This document shows, in pieces, positions 40,797-49,380 of a stretch of 64,000 nt of DNA. This DNA is from an uncultured Clostridia bacterium. GTDB taxonomy: Bacteria; Bacillota; Clostridia; Lachnospirales; Lachnospiraceae. Below the pieces are notes generated by a model. That model worked only from the letters and a program-made list of their open reading frames with translations, was not told the DNA's origin and did no database searches. Each line of letters starts with the position of its first letter. Positions within the stretch are counted from its first letter, which is position 1. The stretch spans positions 62,001-126,000 of the forward strand of contig CAMYZE010000004.1 in NCBI GenBank assembly GCA_947303805.1. The letters run 5' to 3'. The translations under genes were made by a program, and so were the position numbers.

Positions 40797-42716
40797 TTAT
40801 GCTACCTTCGCAATTGCCTTTCCATTTTCATCTATTGTATAAGTACCTACAGATGTTGTTATATTCTTTGTCGATCCCTTTGATGCTTTTGCGAGCGTAC
40901 CATCTGCCTGTAAATAATATGCTCCTGTAGAAACATTTACCCAAGTATTAAATCTAAGTTCTCCAGAGTTTGGATCGAAATAATACATCTCGCCATTTGA
41001 CATCTGTCTCCATCCAGTAATCATATATCCCGCTGAATCTACACAGTAAACTTTTCCACCTTGTTTTATCCACTCATTTGCTGCACTTTGGCCATTTGCC
41101 TTTATGAAGTACCAACCCTTAGCATCTTTCTGCCAAGTGCCTGCAGTATCACTAGTAGATACCAATAATGCATTAGTTCCCGAACCAGCATTAACTGGTG
41201 CCATTGATGTAGCTGCTGCAACATTTGCAGCCGCCATTGTCTGAGTAGATACATTGCTTGCCACGCTTAATACTGTATTGTATGTAGCACCTGCTGAAGC
41301 AGCTTCAAGAGAAGCGACCTTAGCATAGTTTAAAAGTTTAGTTGTATCAGTGAATTGAGAACCATTTGCTTTTAAAACTATTGCTATAAGTCTTTGACCA
41401 TTGTAATCAATCTGAGAAGCTACTGTATATTTTGCCTTGCTTGTATATCCAAGTTTACTTGCAATACCAGCATAGCGGTTTTTATTTCCATTTATTAATA
41501 ATTGGTTAGTAGTGCTTAATGACTTTACACCTCTATGAGCTGTGGCTGGAAGTACATAAGCTGATTGTTGAAGCATCAACTTTAATGTTGGATCTGATGA
41601 CACCTTATCCATAATTATAGCAGCATCATAAGTATTGGTGATTTGAGCATCACTATTAAGTCCTGTTGGGTTTGTGAAATTAGTTCCTACACATCCCCAA
41701 TTTTTTACTGTCTGATTCATGAGTGCTACGAAATTAGGAATACTTCCTGCTACATTTTCAGCTGCCACATTCGCTACATCGCAACACGACCTTACAAACA
41801 TAGCACCAATAGCATCTCTTACAGTGATTACATCACCAGCCTTAAGTCCTGCAGTTGATGCACCTGACTCAAGCCCTGTAACTGCAGTCTGAGAAACAGC
41901 AAGTACATCATCTAATTTTTTGTAAGTGAGAAGAAGTGAAGCTGTAACTAAGTTAGTAATGGCAGCAGGGTGATATGGATTAAGACCTCCCTTTGAAAAA
42001 TAAATCTGTCTTGTAGTAGCATTTACAACAAGTGCTGCTGGTGCAGAAATGCTTGGCTTTACTGCCTGTATTCCATTATTTACAGTATATATAATAGTTC
42101 CATAATTTGCAGTTGTAGCTGTATCAGCAGATTGTGTGACAGTAATACCCTGACCATTATCTTGAGTTGAGTATGATGGGATTGGATTATTTTCTGCCAC
42201 ATGACTTCCACCCATATTTACTCCTGGCCCTGTATTTTCACTTGTAAATCTCGCTCCATCAGCTGTAGGGGCACTTATCTCTCGCACAGTTGGTCCTGCA
42301 TCTGCAGTGTTGCTATCCTGCACTCTTCCGGAGATTGCACCATTGGTTATTACATTTGAATTGCCTGTCACAGTACTGATCGCAGTATTATTTGCTCCTG
42401 GAGATGTAATGGTGTGGACTGTTGGTCCTTTGTTCTCAGCTCCATTTGAATCAATATTTGAAAGAGTCTGTCCTACAGAATAATCATAACTCACTCCCTG
42501 TATAGGAGTCATATTTGTAGTAGAGCTATTTGGCAAAGTTCCAGGTCCTGTAAATTGATTTTGTAAATAAGTAGTAGTAGCATTGGCGTTCATTGTTTTA
42601 GATTCTGATCCTGGCGCCATACCAATAACAACTGTATCTGCATAAGCAAAATTTGTAGCAAGCAATACGAGACAAATTGCTATTGACAAAACTTTTTTAG
42701 AAAATGATCTACACAT
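40797..42716 (-). CDS. Secreted S11 (DacA-like) peptidase homologue lacking all catalytic motifs, with wall-binding repeats
   Basis: The 639-residue protein has a signal peptide (cleavage near NFAYA). An N-terminal 190-residue stretch carries repeated GPG/GPT motifs. A D-Ala-D-Ala carboxypeptidase-like domain spans about 225-460, and three or four cell-wall-binding repeats sit at the end. The S11 fold is clear (LVVNATTRQIYFSK, MNQTVKNWGCVGTNF), yet SxxK reads AITN (252-255), SxN reads SCC (310-312) and KTG reads KLG (421-423). Enzyme activity is therefore very unlikely; a wall-recognition role is inferred. I chose ATG 42716 because GGAGG is 9 nt upstream. It overlaps the ftsH stop. Confidence 0.82.
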   Translation of the reverse strand: MCRSFSKKVLSIAICLVLLATNFAYADTVVIGMAPGSESKTMNANATTTYLQNQFTGPGTLPNSSTTNMTPIQGVSYDYSVGQTLSNIDSNGAENKGPTVHTITSPGANNTAISTVTGNSNVITNGAISGRVQDSNTADAGPTVREISAPTADGARFTSENTGPGVNMGGSHVAENNPIPSYSTQDNGQGITVTQSADTATTANYGTIIYTVNNGIQAVKPSISAPAALVVNATTRQIYFSKGGLNPYHPAAITNLVTASLLLTYKKLDDVLAVSQTAVTGLESGASTAGLKAGDVITVRDAIGAMFVRSCCDVANVAAENVAGSIPNFVALMNQTVKNWGCVGTNFTNPTGLNSDAQITNTYDAAIIMDKVSSDPTLKLMLQQSAYVLPATAHRGVKSLSTTNQLLINGNKNRYAGIASKLGYTSKAKYTVASQIDYNGQRLIAIVLKANGSQFTDTTKLLNYAKVASLEAASAGATYNTVLSVASNVSTQTMAAANVAAATSMAPVNAGSGTNALLVSTSDTAGTWQKDAKGWYFIKANGQSAANEWIKQGGKVYCVDSAGYMITGWRQMSNGEMYYFDPNSGELRFNTWVNVSTGAYYLQADGTLAKASKGSTKNITTSVGTYTIDENGKAIAKVA

Positions 42717-44703
42717 TATCACTTTCCTCCTTTTCTAATACCCTCTCATTTTTTTCTTCTGCTATACCTGTAATCTCTGTGAAAAGTTTCATGAACTCTT
42801 TTCCGGTGATTGTTTCTTTCTCTATCAAATACTCGGCAATCTTATCTAATGCCTCTCTATTTTCTTTTAAAAGTTTTTTAGCTTTTTCAAATGCATCTTT
42901 AAGCATCTTTTGAACTTCTTCATCTACTTGAGTTGCAGTCTCGTCACCACAGTTCATGTCAACACCATTTTCAAGATACATACTATGACTCGTAGCAAGT
43001 CCCATGAGACCAAATTTTTCGCTCATACCATACTGAGTGACCATAGCACGGGCAAGCTTAGTAGCCTGCTCTATATCATTTGCTGCACCTGTTGTGATAG
43101 TATCAAACACTATATCTTCGGCTGCACGGCCAGATAAAAATACGACTAATTTCTCTTCTAACTCTTTTTTAGTGTTCAAATATTTTTCTTCTTCTGGAGT
43201 CTGTAGCACATAACCGAGCGCTCCCATAGTTCTTGGTACTATAGTTATCTTTTGAACTGGCTCTGTATGTTTCTGAAGTGCTGTCACAAGTGCGTGGCCA
43301 ACTTCGTGATAAGAAACGATTTTCCTCTCTTCTTTAGAAAGAATTCTATCTTTCTTTTCTTTTCCTACAAGCACTACTTCAACTGCATCCTTCAAATCTT
43401 GTTGACAAACTTTTTCTCTTTTTGCCTTTGCTGCAGTAATTGCTGCCTCATTTATCATATTAGCGAGATCTGCTCCTACAGCACCTGAAGTGGATAATGC
43501 TATCTCTTCAAAATCAACTGTCTCATCAAGTTTTACATCTTTAGCATGAACTTTTAATATATTGATACGACCTTTTAAGTCTGGCTTTTCTACTACTATT
43601 CTTCTATCAAATCTTCCCGGTCTGAGAAGTGCTTGGTCAAGTATCTCAGGTCTATTAGTTGCTGCCATGACCATGATACCATTATTTATTTCAAATCCAT
43701 CCATCTCTGATAAAAGTTGATTGAGTGTTTGCTCTCTCTCACTATCTGCTCCACTACCTGCACGAGTGTCTCTTGATCTACCTATCGCATCTATTTCATC
43801 AATAAAAACTATACAAGGTGCTGCGACCTTTGCTTGCTTAAACAAATCTCTTACTCTTGAAGCACCTACACCAGCAAACATCTCTACAAAGTCAGATCCT
43901 GTCATAGAGAAGAAAGGAACTTTAGCTTCACCTGCTACTGCTTTTGCAAGAAGCGTCTTTCCAGTTCCAGGAGGTCCTACAAGAAGTGCACCCTTTGGAA
44001 GTTTTGCTCCTACATAGGTATACTTCTTTGGATTGTGAAGGAAGTCAACTATTTCTTGTAAAGATTCTTTTGCCTCATCTTCACCTGCTACATCTTTAAA
44101 TGTAACTCCAGTTTCTTTTTGCATATATCTTTTTGCTTTGCTTTGACCTACGCTAAAAATATTTCCTATGCCACCAGCACCACCAGTCATTCTTCTCGCA
44201 AACATTCCAATCAAAAGCCACAAAATCAAAAATGGTGCAAATGAAATAATTACATCCATTAGGATACTTGCTTTTACACCTATTACTTCTATGTCGCCTT
44301 TTTCGATTAGGCGATTAACTAATTCTTTATCATCTGGAATTTTTACAACATGATAAATGTTGTCTTGAGACATCTGAAAACTTTTAAAAACATTTTTTAT
44401 GTCTTCTTCATTTTTTACTTCAACTTTCTCATCAGGATTAAAAGGTGTTCCCTTTTCATATGCATATATATCTTCAGTTGATATCCTTACTCTATAAAAG
44501 TCACCTTCATTTACTTTGTTGATAAACTCTGAATATGAAATCTCATATTGATTGTTTGAAAGATACCTTCCTGCAGTGCCTGAGAAAATCATAGAGTATA
44601 CAAAAAGAGCCGCTACAGATGCTATAAGAATACCAAACATAGCCTGTGGTATGCCACCATCAGGTCTTTTTCCTTTATTATTGTTTTGACGATTATTGTC
44701 CAT
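42709..44703 (-). CDS. ftsH: ATP-dependent zinc metalloprotease FtsH
   Basis: This is a 664-residue membrane AAA+ protease that degrades misfolded membrane proteins and regulators. It has two N-terminal helices (about 22-42 and 147-168), Walker A GPPGTGKT (243-250), Walker [11 protein letters not shown], the SRH region ending RPGRFDRR, and the zinc site HEVGH (466-470). It has a strong promoter about 75 bp upstream. The usual neighbour tilS is absent. Its stop overlaps the start of the dead S11 homologue, so the two may be translated in a coupled way. Confidence 0.96.
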   Translation of the reverse strand: MDNNRQNNNKGKRPDGGIPQAMFGILIASVAALFVYSMIFSGTAGRYLSNNQYEISYSEFINKVNEGDFYRVRISTEDIYAYEKGTPFNPDEKVEVKNEEDIKNVFKSFQMSQDNIYHVVKIPDDKELVNRLIEKGDIEVIGVKASILMDVIISFAPFLILWLLIGMFARRMTGGAGGIGNIFSVGQSKAKRYMQKETGVTFKDVAGEDEAKESLQEIVDFLHNPKKYTYVGAKLPKGALLVGPPGTGKTLLAKAVAGEAKVPFFSMTGSDFVEMFAGVGASRVRDLFKQAKVAAPCIVFIDEIDAIGRSRDTRAGSGADSEREQTLNQLLSEMDGFEINNGIMVMAATNRPEILDQALLRPGRFDRRIVVEKPDLKGRINILKVHAKDVKLDETVDFEEIALSTSGAVGADLANMINEAAITAAKAKREKVCQQDLKDAVEVVLVGKEKKDRILSKEERKIVSYHEVGHALVTALQKHTEPVQKITIVPRTMGALGYVLQTPEEEKYLNTKKELEEKLVVFLSGRAAEDIVFDTITTGAANDIEQATKLARAMVTQYGMSEKFGLMGLATSHSMYLENGVDMNCGDETATQVDEEVQKMLKDAFEKAKKLLKENREALDKIAEYLIEKETITGKEFMKLFTEITGIAEEKNERVLEKEESDNV

Positions 44704-44773
44704 TTAATCTCCTATTTTCAACCAAAAAAGCATTGGCCGCATATAAATGCAGTCAATTCTTATATTTACTTAT

Positions 44774-44802
44774 ATTATAGCGGTAAAATATCATAAAATC
44801 AA
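44774..44802 (-). promoter_or_regulatory. Promoter of ftsH
   Basis: On the minus strand -35 TTGATT (44797-44802), a 17-bp spacer and -10 TATAAT (44774-44779), about 70 bp before the ftsH start codon. The Shine-Dalgarno sequence is AGGAG. Confidence 0.75.
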
Positions 44803-44825
44803 GATTTTTAGGCATTTTTAGACAT

Positions 44826-44850
44826 AAAAAGAGCCACATAAATGGCTCTA
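44826..44850 (-). terminator. Intrinsic terminator of the ECF S-component gene
   Basis: Arms AGAGCC/GGCTCT with an eight-base loop are followed on the minus strand by a short T-run. It lies 23 bp after the stop codon and upstream of the ftsH promoter. Confidence 0.7.
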
Positions 44851-44872
44851 ATTATTAAATATTATCATCTTA

Positions 44873-45382
44873 TTAAGATAACTTTATATCTTTTAAAATG
44901 TTATATAAAATGCTTGATACCACTATGGCAGCTATGGCATTTACCACACTTGCACCAACTTTTGTAGCAAGTATTGGCATAACTGCCTCTATAGCCATAG
45001 AAAGTATAAATCTCCTCTCTATGTAAGTTTTAATAGTATACAAAATAATGTATGCGACTTCACCTGTAGTTCCAGCAACAATTGCATTTTTAGTTTTTTT
45101 AAATACAATCCCAGCCGTATATCCCATCACGAACTTCGTAATTAGAGTGATGATACAAGAAGGTCCTGAAGTATAAAATAATATATCAAAAAGCATAGAG
45201 CCAACCCCTGAAGCAATACCGGCATGAAATGCCGGCATCAAGAATGCTGCCAAGAGACACATAGAGTTTCCAAGGTGAAATCTAAATGTATCGTGAGTGC
45301 CTACATAAATTCTTGAACCAATCACAACTAGAGCTGTGAATAAAGCCATAAGTGTTAAATTTTTAACTTTCTTATCTATCAT
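44873..45382 (-). CDS. ECF transporter S component, substrate unknown
   Basis: The 169-residue protein has five or six helices. The family pattern TLMALFTALVVIGSRI is followed by FRFHLGNSMCLLAAFLMPA, which resembles S components of energy-coupling factor vitamin transporters (TxxALxxALxxxxxxI, then a GNxxxLLA block). The shared T and A subunits are not in the window. It is divergent from the NusG-II gene with a shared promoter region, and a six-base gap between -10 and ATG suggests a leaderless mRNA. Confidence 0.78.
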   Translation of the reverse strand: MIDKKVKNLTLMALFTALVVIGSRIYVGTHDTFRFHLGNSMCLLAAFLMPAFHAGIASGVGSMLFDILFYTSGPSCIITLITKFVMGYTAGIVFKKTKNAIVAGTTGEVAYIILYTIKTYIERRFILSMAIEAVMPILATKVGASVVNAIAAIVVSSILYNILKDIKLS

Positions 45383-45388
45383 AATTAT

Positions 45389-45441
45389 ATTATAATATAT
45401 TTATAGAAAATATTGCAAACAAATATTTAGTAGGTTATAAT
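45389..45441. promoter_or_regulatory. Divergent leaderless promoters sharing one palindromic -35 box
   Basis: TTGCAA at 45413-45418 is its own reverse complement. Reading right, a 17-bp spacer leads to TATAAT (45436-45441) and the ATG is six bases on (45448). Reading left, an 18-bp spacer leads to TATAAT (45389-45394 on the minus strand) and the ATG is again six bases on (45382). Neither gene has a Shine-Dalgarno sequence. Confidence 0.75.
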
Positions 45442-45447
45442 GGTATT

Positions 45448-45840
45448 ATGTTAATTGGTAAAAGAGAAAAAATATCAGAAGAAAAAAATAAGAAGCTTGA
45501 AGTAATTGCAATCATAGGTCTTATGCTATTTGCAATTATATCATATTTTGTCACTACATTTATATTTAAAAAAGACAGAAATAATATTTCTGTCTTTGTA
45601 AATGGTGAACAAATCACTCAGATTGCTGGGCATAGGATTGATTTAAATATTCCTGGCACCTACACAATCGGTGACCCAAATGGTGATTATAACATTATAG
45701 AAATTAGAGACCACAAGGTAAGATGTATAGATGCAAATTGTCCCGACAAAATATGTGTGTCACATGGATATCTAAATCCTAAAATTGATAACGATATAAT
45801 CGTTTGTGCTCCACACAAACTGACGATTCAATATCAGTAG
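45448..45840 (+). CDS. NusG domain II-containing membrane protein
   Basis: The 130-residue protein has one helix near 18-38 and an extracellular NusG-II domain with the pattern IEIRDHKVRCIDANCPDKICVSHGYL and a closing IVCAPHKLTIQY. The cysteine pair in NCPDKIC is standard for this family. Proteins of this type sit beside ECF S components in many Bacillota, as here, and probably work with them at the membrane. The exact role is not known. The promoter suggests a leaderless mRNA. Confidence 0.85.
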   Translation: MLIGKREKISEEKNKKLEVIAIIGLMLFAIISYFVTTFIFKKDRNNISVFVNGEQITQIAGHRIDLNIPGTYTIGDPNGDYNIIEIRDHKVRCIDANCPDKICVSHGYLNPKIDNDIIVCAPHKLTIQYQ

Positions 45841-45858
45841 TTTAAGCCTATTTTTTTA

Positions 45859-47784
45859 TTAGGGATACCACTCATTCCAATCATATGGTGTATTATCTTC
45901 ATCCATCTTATCAAATATAGAATATTGACATAGGATATTTAAGTCGTAGTCCATAAGTCCATAATAAAATCCATTTGCAAATGTGAAATGATCTTTCTTC
46001 ATATCACCTATAAAATAGAAATTCTTTAATACATAACCTGTACCAACTTTATAGAGTGAAGAATCGTTCTCATAGTCTCTATGAAACGATATATAGTCTT
46101 CTCCATTATCTGCTGTAAAACACCCACTTATATATTGGTCATCTTCTATCTCAAACTCTTCAACTTTTTTAAAATCTAAATTCACGATATTCACTTTTTT
46201 ATCATGGAAAAATAATATATGTCTACTTGAGCCATCATATTTATAGCTTATGCCATCCAAAAAATAATCCGTCAAACCTCGTCTAAAAATATTACCTTTA
46301 TTTTTTTCAAATGATAATATTTCATTAAAATTAGAATCCAATATACTGGTAAAATCTTTGCCAGATATTTCATAAAAGATTTTTCCATTCATATCTATTG
46401 TCTCTACAGATTTAATAATCCTATTAAACTTCTTAATCTCTTTTAAATTTGAATCAAGAACTTTTGATTTAATCCCTGTTTCAAATAAATACTTATCAAA
46501 TAATACTTTACAAGTAGACGATGGCGTAAACTCAACCTTAAAATTCGTATTATATACTGACTCATTATTGACTAAATAATACTTGCCTCCAAAAATTCTA
46601 GATATAGTTACATTATTTTTATTGGAACTTGTTGGGTAAAACACTTGAACCGTAGAAAAGTTTTTATCAAGAACTACTGTCGATTTATCAATACCATTCA
46701 TCATTGCAACACACACATCATCCGAATATATTACTTTATAAGGTTCACTTGTGGCGTCGTTAAACACTTTTACGCGATTGCCCTTATCATTATATATATA
46801 ATGCAAACTTCCAGTTTCTGTGTGCACATAGTAATAAGTATCTTTGCCCATCACTATTCTTTTACAGCTTTTAATATCTATGTCATTTAGTTTGACTTTT
46901 TTCTCACCATCTAAAACTGTCGCTTCGAGATTTTCTATATCAGTTTCAAAGTTTAATAAATCATTAATTGATATGTCATAACTCTCTATTTCTAAATCTT
47001 CATTCAAGAATTTTTGTTCTGTGTCTTCCGAAAAATTACCATATTCATCTATTCCAGCCTTTGTAAGGTGCGAAAGTGATATTCGTTTTTGCCCATCTTT
47101 AGATGAATAATCACCATATGCTACATAATCATCAAATTTTTTTAAAAAATTTAGGTTTTTATCATATAGATATAATACCCACTTTGAATCACAAATTACA
47201 GATTTATCATTATAAATTCTTTCTTTCTCACTAATTAATACTTTGTCATCAAACGCATTTGCAGAATATACTATGTTCGGAGATTCATTTTTCACTTCCT
47301 TCAATTTGTATTTAGCATTTAACAACATATTCACTACTTGTCCGTTACTAAGGATTACGTTTTCATTAACTATAGCAATAACATCTCTATCCAAATTAAT
47401 TTTATTTCCATATAAGTCATAATATTCGGTCCTTGCAGGTATTAGTTCAGTATATATTCTTTCATATTCTTCATTTCCATATTCATTAATATGATAATTT
47501 CCACTTGAATCTTCATATAATTTTTCATACCTTTTTAAAAGCATACCTATCTCGTCAGTAAACAAATCTCTTATAGCACTAACCTCTACCTGTGGTTCTG
47601 ACTTTAAAATTATTTTACCTGTCTCATCTACATACATTGATCCACCTTTTCTATGATTCTTAATCTCATAAATGCCTTTCTTAAGCGGAGCAGCATATAA
47701 AATATTTAATAGCGAAATAGACATAAGCAAGATGCTTATGATTACAAAAATAATTCTATTAAGTTTTATTCTATTCTTTTTCAT
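45859..47784 (-). CDS. Secreted repeat protein of unknown function (propeller-like)
   Basis: The 641-residue protein has a signal peptide (VIISILLMSISLLNILYA). Across the mature part the unit (D)xNFxxIxxF recurs with variation: LNFLKKFDDY, NFSTVQVFYP, SNLKEIKKFN, SNFNEILSFE, LDFKKVEEFE, YDLNILCQYS. Between units are beta-rich stretches of 40-60 residues, which suggests a beta-propeller or similar solenoid; that fold is inferred. It is the last of four minus-strand genes for exported or membrane proteins after clpX. The start lies 12 bp after the previous stop and lacks a good Shine-Dalgarno sequence. Confidence 0.68.
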   Translation of the reverse strand: MKKNRIKLNRIIFVIISILLMSISLLNILYAAPLKKGIYEIKNHRKGGSMYVDETGKIILKSEPQVEVSAIRDLFTDEIGMLLKRYEKLYEDSSGNYHINEYGNEEYERIYTELIPARTEYYDLYGNKINLDRDVIAIVNENVILSNGQVVNMLLNAKYKLKEVKNESPNIVYSANAFDDKVLISEKERIYNDKSVICDSKWVLYLYDKNLNFLKKFDDYVAYGDYSSKDGQKRISLSHLTKAGIDEYGNFSEDTEQKFLNEDLEIESYDISINDLLNFETDIENLEATVLDGEKKVKLNDIDIKSCKRIVMGKDTYYYVHTETGSLHYIYNDKGNRVKVFNDATSEPYKVIYSDDVCVAMMNGIDKSTVVLDKNFSTVQVFYPTSSNKNNVTISRIFGGKYYLVNNESVYNTNFKVEFTPSSTCKVLFDKYLFETGIKSKVLDSNLKEIKKFNRIIKSVETIDMNGKIFYEISGKDFTSILDSNFNEILSFEKNKGNIFRRGLTDYFLDGISYKYDGSSRHILFFHDKKVNIVNLDFKKVEEFEIEDDQYISGCFTADNGEDYISFHRDYENDSSLYKVGTGYVLKNFYFIGDMKKDHFTFANGFYYGLMDYDLNILCQYSIFDKMDEDNTPYDWNEWYP

Positions 47785-47796
47785 ACTATAGATACA

Positions 47797-49341
47797 TCAG
47801 TTATCAATTCTTATTGAAATTTTGGTTCTAATAAAAATAGTCATCTCACCATGATAGTCTAAGTTTCTCTTCTCATCATAATCATAAACCGCATCATCAT
47901 TAACACCATTATAAATAATCCTCGTCCTAATTGTGTTTGGCTTCAATATATGTGGCTCTATCAAATACTCACATGCTCCTCTAAAATAAAAATCATTAAA
48001 TATAGTTTCATGCTTTCTAATTTCTTTCAACAATGTATCATTGACAACTCCTAAATTTGCTTTGTTTTCCATATTACTCAACAGCAACAAATCGTTTGTA
48101 TTTGGCAGATATACTTTATGTTTGCTCTGATCCTTAGCAATAGTATCAACTATAATTTTCTTTTCAGCATCTGTAAACGCATTTTTATAATATGCATTAT
48201 CAAGATAATCATAGTAACCCTTATTGCCATTTTTATACATAAAATCATTATCTACATAATCTATACAAAATAACGATATCAATGTCAATATTTCATTTTC
48301 TTTTTTTAAAACATAATAATATGCATCTTCTTTACCTGACATATTATTTTTTACAAAAGTTTTACCAAATTTAATTACCTGTCCAACCTTTGCAACATGT
48401 ATGTCATTTGCAATTTCAAAATTTTCTAGAAACTTCTTTGACCCATTTTTTAATTCTTTCTCTAAATCTTTTCTATGTTGCTTTGCAACTTTCTTACTTT
48501 CTATAGCACTGGCCATTTTATCCTTTATATAAAAAATATCTATATGATAATCAAAAAAATCATAGTTAAGAGCTATCGGCATTATAAATATTGATGCAAC
48601 CGATGCAATTATAATGCTATATATTTTTCTATTTTTATATAATGCAGTAAGCCCAATTAATATAGTAAGCTGCATCAAAGACATAATTGCCATTGCAAGT
48701 ATTATAAGCAATACAGCTTTTTCGTCATTTTCTATCCACTGCTTAAAAGTATATCTGTTACCAATCAATGATGAAACTGCTAAACCTTGTAGCAGCACAA
48801 ACATTACAAACAATGGATTCTCTGTCAAAAGATTTAAAACAAACTTAACATTATTCTTTCTTTTCCTAGATTTTTTATATGAAGTCAAGTTAAGCAATTT
48901 ATATTTCATTTTATTAAGCCAATTAAGTTTCTGCCACACAAACAAATATGCTATTATAAAAAATATAATTGAAGTCGTATCGCCCCATTCATTAGAGAAT
49001 GTTCCAAATTTTTTATCTAAGTGATAACTATTTATAGCATATACGACATTTAATATACATGCAGCAACACTGATTACAAAAGCTTTCAATTTAAACTTTT
49101 CTTTATCTCCATATAAATGTATAATTATAAAATAAAATATGGGTGAAAATATTGCAAAAATCAACACTACACCAAAGATTTTTAGTCCTGACGACACATA
49201 AGTATACTCTGGTTCATATTGGTAACCATAGAAAATGCAGATATTCATTACTGCAAAATAGAATATCGCAAAGGTAGTTAATATTAATCTTTTCACATTT
49301 ATATTTTTCATAATTGCATTTAGTCTCTTCATGACTACCAC
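47797..49341 (-). CDS. Membrane protein with a C-terminal DUF6273-like domain
   Basis: The 514-residue protein has about six helices in residues 18-270 (FAIFYFAVMNICIFYGYQY, VVLIFAIFSPIFYFIIIHL). A charged linker (KQHRKDLEKELKNG) leads to an extracellular domain like DUF6273: VIKFGKTF, DYLDNAYYKNAFTDAEKKII and a final IRTRIIYN segment. The start is uncertain: GTG 49341 gives the longest frame, ATG 49332 is also possible, and neither has a clear Shine-Dalgarno sequence. Its neighbour upstream carries three DUF6273-like copies. Confidence 0.7.
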   Translation of the reverse strand: MVVMKRLNAIMKNINVKRLILTTFAIFYFAVMNICIFYGYQYEPEYTYVSSGLKIFGVVLIFAIFSPIFYFIIIHLYGDKEKFKLKAFVISVAACILNVVYAINSYHLDKKFGTFSNEWGDTTSIIFFIIAYLFVWQKLNWLNKMKYKLLNLTSYKKSRKRKNNVKFVLNLLTENPLFVMFVLLQGLAVSSLIGNRYTFKQWIENDEKAVLLIILAMAIMSLMQLTILIGLTALYKNRKIYSIIIASVASIFIMPIALNYDFFDYHIDIFYIKDKMASAIESKKVAKQHRKDLEKELKNGSKKFLENFEIANDIHVAKVGQVIKFGKTFVKNNMSGKEDAYYYVLKKENEILTLISLFCIDYVDNDFMYKNGNKGYYDYLDNAYYKNAFTDAEKKIIVDTIAKDQSKHKVYLPNTNDLLLLSNMENKANLGVVNDTLLKEIRKHETIFNDFYFRGACEYLIEPHILKPNTIRTRIIYNGVNDDAVYDYDEKRNLDYHGEMTIFIRTKISIRIDN

Positions 49342-49380
49342 TATGTATTTACAGGAGCTGACACCAACAACCCTTATAGT

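Noticed and set aside
40797..42716. Annotation as an active D-alanyl-D-alanine carboxypeptidase
   Set aside because: The nucleophile Ser and Lys of SxxK, the Asn of SxN and the Thr of KTG are all replaced.
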